NCBI GenBank assembly: GCA_945900945.1 | Contig: CAMDKL010000016.1 | Span: 1 to 56,237 of the forward strand | From: Pirellula staleyi DSM 6068 | GTDB taxonomy: Bacteria; Planctomycetota; Planctomycetia; Pirellulales; Pirellulaceae | Reading direction: 5' to 3' | DNA: 56,237 nucleotides | In this document: positions 39,216 to 48,209 of the stretch, in pieces | Position numbering within the stretch: the stretch's first letter is position 1 | How the letters are laid out: each line of letters starts with the position of its first letter | Translations under genes and position numbers: made by a program | Notes under the pieces: generated by a model | Seen by the model: only the letters and a program-made list of their open reading frames with translations | Database searches by the model: none | Told to the model about the DNA's origin: nothing

Positions 39216-39405
39216 GGCTCTGAACCGATTCCAGGTGGACGGAATCGCGAAAAATACCTCAAGCGATGTCTTTCATCAGTGGAGTGCTGTACACTAGGGG
39301 TGTTTTATTGCAGCATTAATCAATGCGCAGTCAGCACAGTTCGATGGCTTCGCAGTCGAAGAAGATCTTCGAAACCGCTTACCAGCATTCCTTGAATTGA
39401 GTTCC

Positions 39406-40950
39406 ATGAAGATTGGCATCCCGCGGGAATCCCTTACCGGCGAAAAACGAGTTGCAATAACTCCAGAAATTGCAGAGAGATTGATTGCCCTTGGTTTTTC
39501 TGTGGCAATTGAACCTGGGGCTGGAATTGGTGCGGATTACGCAGACGATACGTATCTAGAAGCCGGCGCATTGATCCAAAACGCCGAAAACCTGTGGTCT
39601 ACCGCCGATTTGATACTCAAGGTGCGTTCTCCGGTTACCAGCGAAGTAGAACGAATGCGTTCGGGATCCTGGTTGATCAGTTTCATTTGGCCAGCACAAC
39701 AGCCCGAATTGATGAAGCAATTTGCTTCCCAGCAGTTAACCGTTCTAGCAATGGATTGTGTGCCTCGTATCTCGCGAGCACAGAGAATGGACGCATTAAC
39801 CTCGATGGCTAATATTGCGGGATATCGCGCCGTGATCGAAGCGGCACACCATTTCGGTCGATTCTTCACTGGTCAAGTGACAGCCGCAGGTAAGGTTCCT
39901 CCTGCAAAAGTTTTTGTTGTGGGCGCTGGAGTCGCCGGATTGTCGGCAATTGGCGTGGCAAACGGACTCGGCGCGATTGTGAGAGCCAACGATACCCGTC
40001 CAGAAGTGGCTGACCAAATTCGGTCCATGGGAGCTGAGTTTGTCCCGGTCTTTTTTGAGGAGCAGGGGACGGGCGAAGGTGGATACGCGAAAACAATGAG
40101 CGAAGGCTATCAAAAAGCCCAACGCGACACCTATGCTCGACAAGCGATCGACGTGGATATCATTATCACGACAGCGCAAGTGCCAGGCAAACCGGCTCCC
40201 AAGCTGATCACGGCAGGGATGGTTGAGTCCATGAAACCTGGTAGCGTTATTGTCGACTTGGCGGCTGAGCAAGGTGGCAATTGTGAATTGACGGAACCAG
40301 GCACCGTGGTGTTGAGGAATGGAGTCACCATCATTGGATACACCGATATGCCGAGTCGACTTGCCAAGCAATCAAGCAATCTCTACGCGACCAACATCTT
40401 GCGATTGATTGAGTATCTGTGTCCCAAAAAAGACGGTAAACTTGCAATCGACATGCAGGACGATTTGGCTCGAGGCACAACCGTGGTGCTTGGAGGCGAG
40501 ATTGTTTGGCCGCCGCCGATTCCAAAGCCTGCATTGCCCTCGGGTGCCACGAGTCCTGTCGTTTATCGCAAAGCTGCACCAAATCAACTCAATGCCAAAA
40601 AGCTGACTCGCACTGGACAGCCCTTTATTTTGGCTACGATTGGAATCCTGCTTCTGATGCTTGTTGGCAGCTTTGCGCCACCCGCCTTCATCGCTCACTT
40701 TACCGTTTTTGTTCTGGCCTGCTTTGTCGGCTATATGGTTGTCTGGAACGTCACGCCAGCTCTTCACACTCCGCTCATGAGCGTCACCAATGCGATCAGC
40801 AGCATCATTGGGATCGGTGCTGTCATGCAATTGGCGGATTCAAGTATTGTCATCCAATTGCTTGCGGGCGTCGCTTTGACGTTGACGGCAATCAACATGT
40901 TCGGTGGCTTCGCGGTCACTCAGCGGATGCTTGCCATGTTTCGCCGATAG
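39406..40950 (+). CDS. pntA: NAD(P) transhydrogenase alpha subunit
   Basis: The PntA subunit of the proton-translocating transhydrogenase. It starts MKIGIPRESLTGEKRVAITP; the ATG at 39406 is preferred to the TTG at 39397. NAD-binding blocks are KVFVVGAGVAGLSAIGVANG and VIVDLAAEQGGNCE, with ATPDMPSR-like IGYTDMPSRLAKQSS. After about residue 400 the C-terminal membrane part (FILATIGILLLMLVGSFAPP, SVTNAISSIIGIGAVMQL) is fused, as in the E. coli subunit; many other bacteria split it. At 514 aa the length fits. pntB follows after 54 bp. Confidence 0.95.
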   Translation: MKIGIPRESLTGEKRVAITPEIAERLIALGFSVAIEPGAGIGADYADDTYLEAGALIQNAENLWSTADLILKVRSPVTSEVERMRSGSWLISFIWPAQQPELMKQFASQQLTVLAMDCVPRISRAQRMDALTSMANIAGYRAVIEAAHHFGRFFTGQVTAAGKVPPAKVFVVGAGVAGLSAIGVANGLGAIVRANDTRPEVADQIRSMGAEFVPVFFEEQGTGEGGYAKTMSEGYQKAQRDTYARQAIDVDIIITTAQVPGKPAPKLITAGMVESMKPGSVIVDLAAEQGGNCELTEPGTVVLRNGVTIIGYTDMPSRLAKQSSNLYATNILRLIEYLCPKKDGKLAIDMQDDLARGTTVVLGGEIVWPPPIPKPALPSGATSPVVYRKAAPNQLNAKKLTRTGQPFILATIGILLLMLVGSFAPPAFIAHFTVFVLACFVGYMVVWNVTPALHTPLMSVTNAISSIIGIGAVMQLADSSIVIQLLAGVALTLTAINMFGGFAVTQRMLAMFRR

Positions 40951-41004
40951 TGTTTTTCCGAATAGAGCTAACGATTCAGAAGTAGAGAAATAGAGACAGT
41001 GGCA

Positions 41005-42447
41005 ATGAATAGTGAATCTCTTATGTCGGCAGCTTATCTGGGGGCTATTGTCCTTTTCATTCTAAGTCTAGGCGGCTTTAGTAAACAAGAAACTGCGATT
41101 CGAGGCAATATGTTCGGCATCGCCGGAATGTCGCTGGCAATGATGACCACCATACTTGGACTCGGGTCCAATTGGACGGTTTCGGGGATGGTCTGTTTGG
41201 TTGTTGCATTAGCCATCGGCGGACCAATAGGATTCATTGCTGCAAAAAAAATTGAGATGACGCAAATGCCTGAGTTGGTCGCGCTGATGCACAGTTTGGT
41301 CGGTCTTGCGGCGGTCCTCATCGGTTTGATCAGCTACTACGCTTCGGCCGCGAAGGCAAATAGTACGGAAGAGGGAATTCATCTGATTGAGATCTACATT
41401 GGCATTTTAATTGGTGCCGTAACTTTGTCGGGATCGTTGATCGCGTTTGGCAAGCTATCAGGGAAAATTAGTGGAAAACCCTGGTTGATTCCGGGCAGGC
41501 ACGGGCTCAACTTAGCCGGACTATTTTTGGTCCTCGCACTCGGTATTTGGTTTGTCTTATCCGACTCGAAAATGGTCGGGACGATTCCGATGCTTTTGAT
41601 GCTCGCTACCTCACTTGCGTTTGGAATCCACTTGGTTATCGCTATAGGAGGCGCGGATATGCCCGTCGTTGTTTCGATGCTGAACAGCTATTCTGGCTGG
41701 GCAGCCTCTGCCACGGGATTTATGCTTTCCAATGATTTGCTGATTGTAACTGGGGCACTGGTCGGATCGAGCGGTGCGATCCTTTCGTATATCATGTGCG
41801 AAGCGATGAATCGACGATTTTTTTCCGTCATCGCGGGCGGATTCGGGTCGGATGCCGGTGCCACCTCCACCAAAAGTACGCCCGAAATGCTCGGCGAGGT
41901 TGCATCCGTATCGGTTCGAGAAGCAATGGCATTGATGAGCGATGCAAAGCGTGTCATCATCGTTCCTGGCTATGGTTTAGCAGTTGCGCGTGCCCAGCAC
42001 TCGATTTGCGAAATCACCAACTTGCTGCGAGAACGCGGTGTGGATGTGCGATTTGCAATCCATCCCGTTGCTGGCAGAATGCCTGGGCACATGAACGTCT
42101 TGCTTGCTGAAGCCAAAGTCCCCTACGATATCGTTTTCGAAATGGATGAAATCAATGGACTTTTCCCCAATACGGACGTCGCATTGGTGATCGGAGCCAA
42201 TGACATCGTCAATCCCGCCGCTCAAGAGGACCCAAATAGTCAAATTGCGGGAATGCCGGTCCTCGAGGTTTGGAAAGCCGAGACCTCGATCGTGCTGAAA
42301 CGGAGCATGGCCTCCGGCTACGCAGGGGTCGACAACCCTCTATTCTATAAAGAAAACAACCGGATGCTTTTTGGAGATGCAAAAAAAATGCTCGACGAGA
42401 TTTTGAATATTTTGAGGCATTCGTCTAGTAAAACGGGGGCAGCCTAA
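41005..42447 (+). CDS. pntB: NAD(P) transhydrogenase beta subunit
   Basis: The PntB subunit: it forms much of the proton channel and the NADP-binding domain. Nine or so transmembrane helices occupy residues 1-275, including [20 protein letters not shown] and [20 protein letters not shown]. The C-terminal domain has [35 protein letters not shown], and [12 protein letters not shown] with [13 protein letters not shown] 41005 is preferred, with GTG 40999 as an alternative. It is co-transcribed with pntA and exchanges reducing equivalents between NADH and NADP+ at the expense of the proton gradient. Confidence 0.96.
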   Translation: MNSESLMSAAYLGAIVLFILSLGGFSKQETAIRGNMFGIAGMSLAMMTTILGLGSNWTVSGMVCLVVALAIGGPIGFIAAKKIEMTQMPELVALMHSLVGLAAVLIGLISYYASAAKANSTEEGIHLIEIYIGILIGAVTLSGSLIAFGKLSGKISGKPWLIPGRHGLNLAGLFLVLALGIWFVLSDSKMVGTIPMLLMLATSLAFGIHLVIAIGGADMPVVVSMLNSYSGWAASATGFMLSNDLLIVTGALVGSSGAILSYIMCEAMNRRFFSVIAGGFGSDAGATSTKSTPEMLGEVASVSVREAMALMSDAKRVIIVPGYGLAVARAQHSICEITNLLRERGVDVRFAIHPVAGRMPGHMNVLLAEAKVPYDIVFEMDEINGLFPNTDVALVIGANDIVNPAAQEDPNSQIAGMPVLEVWKAETSIVLKRSMASGYAGVDNPLFYKENNRMLFGDAKKMLDEILNILRHSSSKTGAA

Positions 42448-42498
42448 ACCCGCAAACGGATGAGTTCTAATGCTCCCTCAACGGACCATTCATTTCAT

Positions 42499-43467
42499 TC
42501 ATCCAGATTCATACAATGTAGGATCAAAATCTAAGCTTTTTCGATGGTCGCGTTTTCGTCGGTTTTTTTGCTCGGCATTCAAGAACACGCGGACGGTAAA
42601 ATACAATGTGACCACAACGATAACAGAGATCACGCCCCATGATGCCGACCCAGGCGGGTTGCTCTCTATACTTGGCGTCGCCTGTTCGATGTCCTGGAAT
42701 CGACCGATCAACAAAGGTGCGAGAAGTGGTTTTGTATTCGGTGGTGCACTCCCAGGGTGGTAAGCGAGCAACTTCAAAAAATAGCCGGCGAAACCAGCTT
42801 TCTTTCTCAAAAGCGTTTCCTCGGTGAAGCCTTCGGGCAGTTTGTCAGTAATAAAAACATACAACCAAGCATGCGACTGTTCGGTGGATCCCCATATTTC
42901 GTAGACGCTATTGGCTCCAGCTGAATTTCCAGCTTCCGCTTCAAATCGAGTTACGCGACGAACGACAATATCGAGAGAAACCAATTCACCTCGATGTTTT
43001 GCAGGTTGGCTATAGAAATCATTGAACCTGAGTCTCGAATTGGATACCTCACGTAGTTCGTTGAAGGAGGAGTTTGCGGTTTTTCGAACTAACTCCCAAT
43101 AGGCTGGCATTTCGCGTTTGGCCATTCGAAGAGTATTGTCCGTCACTAGCGAAAGCAAGTCTCGTGTCTGGCCATCTATTGCAAGATCCTCTTCGAGCAA
43201 GTTTGGGGTAGTCTCCAAATCAAGGCTCTTTTTAGAGTCGATACCCTCAGGAAGTTCGTCCGTCACAACAAGTGTCGACAATCCACCGTCGATGGTACTT
43301 AGGCCTTCGGTCCCTTCCTTGTCAGGAATGCTAGACTCAATACCCTCTCGTGCGAGCCGCAATCTTGGCCAGACTACAATGGCTATGGCAAGGATAAAGA
43401 GCAAGAAGCCGAGTCGTGGAATCGCCGACTGGCCGCTCAAAGTTGATCGATAGCGAGTTCCTACCAT
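42499..43467 (-). CDS. Membrane protein of unknown function in the Exb-like cluster
   Basis: 322 aa, with one transmembrane helix near the N-terminus (LGFLLFILAIAIVVW) and another near the C-terminus (WGVISVIVVVTLYFTVRVFL), then a basic tail. The central domain, roughly residues 110-265, includes KHRGELVSLDIVVRRVTRFE and AWLYVFITDKLPEGF, suggesting an OB-like extracytoplasmic module; this is a guess from pattern. It lies 24 bp downstream of an ExbD-like gene on the same strand and is probably the last gene of that operon. No function can be stated. Confidence 0.75.
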   Translation of the reverse strand: MVGTRYRSTLSGQSAIPRLGFLLFILAIAIVVWPRLRLAREGIESSIPDKEGTEGLSTIDGGLSTLVVTDELPEGIDSKKSLDLETTPNLLEEDLAIDGQTRDLLSLVTDNTLRMAKREMPAYWELVRKTANSSFNELREVSNSRLRFNDFYSQPAKHRGELVSLDIVVRRVTRFEAEAGNSAGANSVYEIWGSTEQSHAWLYVFITDKLPEGFTEETLLRKKAGFAGYFLKLLAYHPGSAPPNTKPLLAPLLIGRFQDIEQATPSIESNPPGSASWGVISVIVVVTLYFTVRVFLNAEQKNRRKRDHRKSLDFDPTLYESG

Positions 43468-43491
43468 GATTTGAGTTGACTCTCGAAGTCA

Positions 43492-44007
43492 TTATTTAAG
43501 TGGAATGATAGAGATTTTTGTCATCGGGGAGCCATCCTTCGCCTTTTGTTTGGTGCATAAATCGACCACTTGCATGAGAGGCTCATAATACAACTCCTTT
43601 CCGACTCGAATGACGACGGAATCAAAAATGGGCTTCTCGAACAGACTAACCATTTCTTGTCGATACATTTGCATTGTTTCGACTGGATCATCCGACTTCA
43701 TTACCCGCGACCCAATCACAATTTTATCCAGTTCCCCGTTTGGAAGAGAATAAAGATCTATGGGTAACGGGAAATTCAGATCGTCCATGGGGTCCACAGG
43801 ACCGGAATCGATTTGTACGCTCGAACTCGTGGTGGCTTGAGGACTATCAGGAAGTCTCAGCGAGATTTGAGCTTCGATTGGCGATGCACGAAAAGTGAGA
43901 ATGAAAAATGCCAGTAACTGAAATGCCATATCTAACATGGCAGCCATATTCAATGTTACCTCGGCTTCTGAATGCTTTCGTTTATGGCGACGGGATCTAC
44001 GTATCAT
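43492..44007 (-). CDS. ExbD/TolR-family protein
   Basis: 171 aa with the ExbD layout: a short basic cytoplasmic N-terminus (RRSRRHKRKHSE), then VTLNMAAMLDMAFQLLAFFI with the transmembrane Asp of the proton path (in LDMAFQLLAFF), then a periplasmic domain ending KISIIPLK. It follows another ExbD gene by 19 bp in the same operon. ExbD proteins pair with ExbB/TolQ channels and couple the proton gradient to envelope work. The cargo of this set is unknown. Confidence 0.9.
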   Translation of the reverse strand: MIRRSRRHKRKHSEAEVTLNMAAMLDMAFQLLAFFILTFRASPIEAQISLRLPDSPQATTSSSVQIDSGPVDPMDDLNFPLPIDLYSLPNGELDKIVIGSRVMKSDDPVETMQMYRQEMVSLFEKPIFDSVVIRVGKELYYEPLMQVVDLCTKQKAKDGSPMTKISIIPLK

Positions 44008-44026
44008 CGAAGTGACTCTTCCAGCC

Positions 44027-44482
44027 TTAAGGGTTAATATCGTCTTTCTTTCGGACGACCACGAAGTCGATCTTACTAAAACGATTTGCCTTGCAGGTGT
44101 CCACGATCTTCATCAATGTTTCAAACGCCACCTTTCTGTCTACTCGCAAAACCGCAGTAACAGGAAGTGGTTGGTCGGGCTTGACATCTCGGAGGACTGC
44201 TACCGCCCGCGACTCTCCTCGTAAAAATAGATCAATGCTCGGCTGGATTGCACCTCGCACTTGCACAGATCCGTCGCTTCGGACATTCAGAACGAGGAGG
44301 TCGCCCTGATCTCCTTGATCCGATGGATCCGCCGCACCAACAACGGGAAGGACCAGGTTTTTGTCAACATCCACCGCTTTGAAATTGATCACCAACATGA
44401 AAAAGGTGATCAGTTGAAAAACCATATCCAGAATCGGGACAAGATTTGGCTCACATTGTTCTGCGCTATGTGACATAGACAT
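44027..44482 (-). CDS. ExbD/TolR-family protein
   Basis: 151 aa, starting MSMSHSAEQCEPNLVPILDM; the transmembrane segment is VPILDMVFQLITFFMLVINF, with the conserved Asp in LDMVFQLITFF. The periplasmic domain ends KIDFVVVRKKDDINP. It lies between an ExbB-like gene and a second ExbD gene on the minus strand. Two ExbD subunits beside one ExbB suggest a heteromeric complex. A second in-frame ATG is two codons downstream (44476). Confidence 0.9.
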   Translation of the reverse strand: MSMSHSAEQCEPNLVPILDMVFQLITFFMLVINFKAVDVDKNLVLPVVGAADPSDQGDQGDLLVLNVRSDGSVQVRGAIQPSIDLFLRGESRAVAVLRDVKPDQPLPVTAVLRVDRKVAFETLMKIVDTCKANRFSKIDFVVVRKKDDINP

Positions 44483-44534
44483 GGAATAAGGTTTCTTTGC
44501 GACGTTGAACGCAACGCTGTTGCAAGGGAAAATG

Positions 44535-45353
44535 CTAAGCGGGAGTTTCCGGAGAGGCTGGCTTTGACTTAAGCAAGCGATACACAGATCTCAAGCAATC
44601 GTCGGCTAGCATGGTTGTCTCGACCGAAATTTGCGAGATTCGATTTCTGAAAACGGAGTACAAAAAAATTGCGGGCACCGACAGAAAAACCCCTTCGAAC
44701 GTGATTACTAACGCTTCGGAAATACCTTCAGCTACCTTGGCGGCGTCTAACGCCACTCCCGACATGGCAATCACACTGAAACTACTAATCATACCCTTTA
44801 GCGTCCCAAGCAAACCGATCATGGGTCCGAGCGTGCCGATGACTGCGAGGACGCTAATGGATCGTTCCATTTGAACGGTAAGTACTTCGGCTTTGCGATC
44901 CAATTTTTCTCGAGCCTCTTCAATTCCAAAACGCAGCTCCGATATTCCCGCAATCAGCGCTCGACTGAAGTACGAATCATCGTCGTTAAGAAGGGCAACT
45001 AACTCTTTCGTCTTTTTCTCGTCAATCAATTTAGTCGCTAGATCGATTAGCTCAGGTGGGGCGGCTACCGCCATACGAAGTTCGAAAGCCTGCTTGAAAG
45101 CGATTGCAACAAAATAGACGGAGAGAGCGAAGATGAGGATTCCAATAGGGCCAGAGACCTGCAAAAGCCAATACAGGAAACTAATCTCCTTCGGCTTCCC
45201 TTCCCCGATCACTTGCTGAGCCCAGCAGGGATCCACCAAGCATAGGGTCGTCCATAGGAATAGAATGAAGAACGGCAACGCTCTCCGTACAATCCGATTG
45301 CATGTGAATCGGGCCGCACCTTCTCCGCATTCTGTTTGGCAATCAAATCCCAT
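44535..45353 (-). CDS. MotA/TolQ/ExbB-family proton-channel protein with signal peptide
   Basis: The core helices are VSGPIGILIFALSVYFVAIA, VLAVIGTLGPMIGLLGTLKG and SEALVITFEGVFLSVPAIFL; GTLGPMIGLLGTLKGMI is the family hallmark. An N-terminal export signal (RRALPFFILFLWTTLCLVDP, then CWAQQ) precedes them, as in planctomycete ExbB proteins. The frame is open to 45428, but ATG 45353 has an AAGGGAG ribosome-binding site just upstream and the -10 of the promoter sits only a few bases before 45428, so 45353 is preferred. Two ExbD genes and a membrane protein follow. Confidence 0.9.
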   Translation of the reverse strand: MGFDCQTECGEGAARFTCNRIVRRALPFFILFLWTTLCLVDPCWAQQVIGEGKPKEISFLYWLLQVSGPIGILIFALSVYFVAIAFKQAFELRMAVAAPPELIDLATKLIDEKKTKELVALLNDDDSYFSRALIAGISELRFGIEEAREKLDRKAEVLTVQMERSISVLAVIGTLGPMIGLLGTLKGMISSFSVIAMSGVALDAAKVAEGISEALVITFEGVFLSVPAIFLYSVFRNRISQISVETTMLADDCLRSVYRLLKSKPASPETPA

Positions 45354-45439
45354 CCCGGCTCCCTTTTGAACGTTTAAGTGCATCGGCTGTAGTGTTGCCA
45401 ATTCCGCCTCTAAGTTGTTTTTTTGCATCTTTCAACCTA

Positions 45440-45485
45440 AGTGTATCCCCAACCATCGCGTGAACAATCAGGATAAACCTGACAG
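45440..45485 (-). promoter_or_regulatory. Shared palindrome/promoter block, copy 2
   Basis: On the minus strand the same layout as at 38740-38785: palindrome TCAGG-TTTAT-CCTGA (45468-45482), then TTGTTC (45462-45467), 16 bases, and TACACT (45440-45445). It faces the ExbB-ExbD-ExbD operon. Its position, immediately upstream of the -35, suits binding of an activator, or the palindrome may be part of a non-standard promoter. Confidence 0.6.
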
Positions 45486-45516
45486 TAAATAGCACTATTC
45501 CGTACGTGTGTTCTCA

Positions 45517-45545
45517 TTGACTTTGAGTTGTACGGCTTTATTATA
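45517..45545 (+). promoter_or_regulatory. Sigma-70-like promoter for plus-strand ExbB-ExbD-ExbD operon
   Basis: TTGACT at 45517-45522 and TATTAT at 45539-45544 with a 16-base spacer (ATTATA at 17 bases is an alternative). It lies about 65 bases before the ATG at 45611. It is divergent from the minus-strand block described at 45440, so both Exb-like operons start in one 180-bp region. Confidence 0.55.
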
Positions 45546-45610
45546 GACAACTTGAGCCGCTGCGAAGCGAGAATCAGAAGAGACGAATACGAGCGTAGGT
45601 GGAGTCGCGG

Positions 45611-46261
45611 ATGGGAAGTATTTACAATTTCGTAGGACACGCAGACTACTATGTTCTGGGTGCGGCGGCGTTTTGGGGTATTTACTGCATGATCTTGGTT
45701 TGGACTCGTGTGGCTCAAAAAAGATTTCGGACCGAGGCAGAACAGGAGCAGTTTTTAGACAAAGTCGAGCAGCATCTTCGTCAAGGAGACTTCGAGTCGG
45801 TTCAGACTATATGCGACGGTGATTTGCGGGCTGTTCCGATGATGGTTTCATTAGCCGTGAAAAATCGAAATCTAGAGCAAGACAAACTCGAGAGTTGGGT
45901 CATGGATCGATTTCAATTCGATGTCCTGACGGATATCGACTCTAGAATTACCTGGATTTCTACGCTGATCAAAGCTTCTCCAATGCTTGGTCTCATTGGC
46001 ACGGTGGCAGGCATGATGGGGGCGTTTGAAACGTTGGAGCTCGCGACAGCCGAGGAGCCAACCAAGAAACTACTCGCGGACATCCGAATGGCCCTAGAAC
46101 ACACGTTGTATGGTTTGCTTATCACGGTGACTTTGTTGACAGGAATGGCGCTGATCAACAATCGGATTCGCCAGCTGGAGGAGCTTGCCGTTTTTGGAAT
46201 GAATCGATTTTTCGATTCTCTTAGAGAATCCCACCAGCTTCGCAAGTTTCGTGCACGCTAA
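45611..46261 (+). CDS. MotA/TolQ/ExbB-family proton-channel protein
   Basis: 216 aa. A transmembrane helix is near the start (YYVLGAAAFWGIYCMILVW), then a cytoplasmic part and the core pair ASPMLGLIGTVAGMMGAFET and EHTLYGLLITVTLLTGMALI, matching TolQ/ExbB. The GTG at 45599 is open, but ATG 45611 has GGTGGAG seven bases upstream, so it is chosen. It is followed by two ExbD genes (42 and 9 bp gaps), so the three form one operon. The envelope task is not known. Confidence 0.92.
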   Translation: MGSIYNFVGHADYYVLGAAAFWGIYCMILVWTRVAQKRFRTEAEQEQFLDKVEQHLRQGDFESVQTICDGDLRAVPMMVSLAVKNRNLEQDKLESWVMDRFQFDVLTDIDSRITWISTLIKASPMLGLIGTVAGMMGAFETLELATAEEPTKKLLADIRMALEHTLYGLLITVTLLTGMALINNRIRQLEELAVFGMNRFFDSLRESHQLRKFRAR

Positions 46262-46302
46262 AAGAGATTCAGAATCGCACAAAAGAGCTTCAGAACGAAA
46301 TA

Positions 46303-46743
46303 ATGCTACGCACCAAGAAACGCAAGAAAAAAGGATTTGACAGTGAATTCGATATCACTCCGATGATCGACGTCGTCTTGCTTTTATTGATCTTCTTCAT
46401 GGTTTCTGCCAGGATGGCACCGCAAAACGTAGTGAAACTTCCGAATGCAAAGAATGGTGACATGGCTGCAATGCACGATGCAGTTGTACTGGTTGTCAAG
46501 CCTGGTTTTTCCGAAGCGGCTTCGGTTAGCACTCTATCCGGACGAAAATTTTCTGCCGATCAAGAAGTTCAGTCTGCGGAAATCGCTGAGTATGTCGAAA
46601 ACGCCTTTCTGGATGTCAGGAAGAAATATGTTTTGATTCAAGGTGAACCAAGAGTGTTGACCTCGGAAATGATGCGAGTGCAAGAAGCAGTCGGAAGTGT
46701 TCTGAACCCCGGCCAAGAGATCATGATAGCGGTGGAGCATTAG
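46303..46743 (+). CDS. ExbD/TolR-family protein
   Basis: 146 aa. The basic N-terminus (TKKRKKKGFDSEFD) leads into ITPMIDVVLLLLIFFMVSAR, the canonical ExbD transmembrane segment with its conserved Asp, then a periplasmic domain ending IMIAVEH. It is the second gene of the plus-strand operon, 42 bp after the ExbB-like gene and 9 bp before the zinc-ribbon ExbD. Confidence 0.92.
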   Translation: MLRTKKRKKKGFDSEFDITPMIDVVLLLLIFFMVSARMAPQNVVKLPNAKNGDMAAMHDAVVLVVKPGFSEAASVSTLSGRKFSADQEVQSAEIAEYVENAFLDVRKKYVLIQGEPRVLTSEMMRVQEAVGSVLNPGQEIMIAVEH

Positions 46744-46752
46744 TAAGCGACC

Positions 46753-47538
46753 ATGAGTATTCGTTTCGATTGCGTTGGGTGCAATAAAAAACTGGTCGTT
46801 CACGATCGATTTGAGGGAAGGAACGTGCGTTGTCCCACCTGCGGCTTCGAAATCACAGTTCCCGAAAAATTAAAATTGGCTGATGAGAATCGTCTACAAG
46901 TTGAGAATCGCCTACAAATAGAGGACCCTTTCGTTGACGGTCAATACAATTTACCAATAACGGAAGCCGAGGCCGCCATACCGATGCGATTGCCTGAGTG
47001 TGATCTCGAAGAAACAATTTGCGATTCGGAAGCAGGAATACCATCTGCTCTGCCATTGCCTACCAAACCACATCGTCGATCCATCCAAAAAGAGCACGGT
47101 GACGAAGAGAAAGAATTGGAATGGGACATCACTCCCATGGTGGACGTCGCTTTTCTTTTGTTGATATTTTTTATGCTGACAGCATCCTTCAGTATTCAAA
47201 AGGTCATTCGAACTTCCGTTCCGCAATCGGAGCAACCCAGTAGGAATTCGGTGCAGGTACAACCTGACGCGAGAATCGACAAGTTAATCGTTCAGGTCGA
47301 CGAGTTCAATGCCTACACGGTTGTCTTGGGGGACGGACAAACGAACGAAGCTTCGAGCAAACAGGAACTAATTACGATACTCAAGGATTTCCGAATTCAG
47401 GCCGGGGAGCAATTGCCACGCATCGTGATTCAAGCCCATGTAGACAGTTTCCATGGCGCGACGGTCGGATGTATGGATGCCTCAAGAGAAGCCGGATTCT
47501 CTGACTTTCAATTGTTGGCTGTTGAGAGTTTTGATTGA
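46753..47538 (+). CDS. ExbD/TolR-family protein fused to an N-terminal zinc ribbon
   Basis: 261 aa. Residues 1-35 hold CVGCNKKL and CPTCGFEITVP, two CxxC pairs, giving a small zinc ribbon. An acidic linker of about 90 residues follows, with a repeat-like ENRLQVENRLQIED. Then WDITPMVDVAFLLLIFFMLT is the ExbD transmembrane segment with its Asp, followed by a periplasmic domain ending FQLLAVESFD. The ribbon would be cytoplasmic, next to the ExbB core, and may be a regulatory or docking module. Its function is inferred only from layout. Confidence 0.9.
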   Translation: MSIRFDCVGCNKKLVVHDRFEGRNVRCPTCGFEITVPEKLKLADENRLQVENRLQIEDPFVDGQYNLPITEAEAAIPMRLPECDLEETICDSEAGIPSALPLPTKPHRRSIQKEHGDEEKELEWDITPMVDVAFLLLIFFMLTASFSIQKVIRTSVPQSEQPSRNSVQVQPDARIDKLIVQVDEFNAYTVVLGDGQTNEASSKQELITILKDFRIQAGEQLPRIVIQAHVDSFHGATVGCMDASREAGFSDFQLLAVESFD

Positions 47539-47548
47539 ATGCTGCTGA

Positions 47549-48205
47549 CTATCGGTCGAACTCCAACCATCGATTTGCAACCGCAAACCGCAAAAGCTCG
47601 GAACGACTACTCAACTGCAACTTTGCCATGGCTCGCGCTTTGTGAGTTTCGATCGTTTTTACACTAATCTCCAGTTTTGCGGCCACCTCCTTGTTACTAA
47701 ATCCGCACGCGATCAATCGTATGACTTCCTCCTCACGTTCGCTTACAACTCCACCGACAGTCGCCGCAGCCAATCGCTTAGGATGAAAAACGCCCTCGGC
47801 AAAATCGCGAACAATCCCCATGTCGAGAAAGTTTTCGTCATTTGCGACCTTGCGTATCGCTGCGATCAGGTCCGTCGCTGCTGACCGTTTCAATAGATAT
47901 CCAGAAATCTTCAATTGAACCAAGGCATTGAGATAACAGCGATCTGAATTTGCTGTTAGCGCAAGAAGTCTACTTTCGTTTTCCAATCGAAGCAGCTCCT
48001 TTACCATTTCGATGCCATTCATTTCAGGCATACTGATGTCAAACACGACGACATGTGGGCTGCTTTCCAGAATCGCAGCAATCGCATCCTTGCCATTGGA
48101 AGCTTCACCAATGACCTCCATATCGGGCTGCGCATCGATTAGCAATTTCAATCCCTGTCGAACAATCTGGTGGTCATCAACCAATAGTACAAAAATAGGA
48201 TTCAA
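47549..48205 (-). CDS. NarL/FixJ-type response regulator
   Basis: 218 aa. The receiver domain starts IFVLLVDDHQIVRQGLKLLI with the acidic pocket DD, has the phospho-acceptor Asp in VVFDISMPEMNGI, and ends with the conserved Lys (GYLLKRSAATDL). The C-terminal LuxR-type HTH is REEEVIRLIACGFSNKEVAA followed by SVKTIETHKARAMAKL. The frame is open to 48277, but TTG 48205 is preferred: it follows the kinase stop by a few bases and has AAGGAA seven bases upstream. It pairs with the histidine kinase encoded just before it. Confidence 0.9.
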   Translation of the reverse strand: MNPIFVLLVDDHQIVRQGLKLLIDAQPDMEVIGEASNGKDAIAAILESSPHVVVFDISMPEMNGIEMVKELLRLENESRLLALTANSDRCYLNALVQLKISGYLLKRSAATDLIAAIRKVANDENFLDMGIVRDFAEGVFHPKRLAAATVGGVVSEREEEVIRLIACGFSNKEVAAKLEISVKTIETHKARAMAKLQLSSRSELLRFAVANRWLEFDR

Positions 48206-48209
48206 GTGA

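Noticed and set aside
39213-39250. Rho-independent terminator after the acyltransferase remnant (CGATTCC hairpin).
   Set aside because: No T run follows the stem, so it was not called as a terminator.
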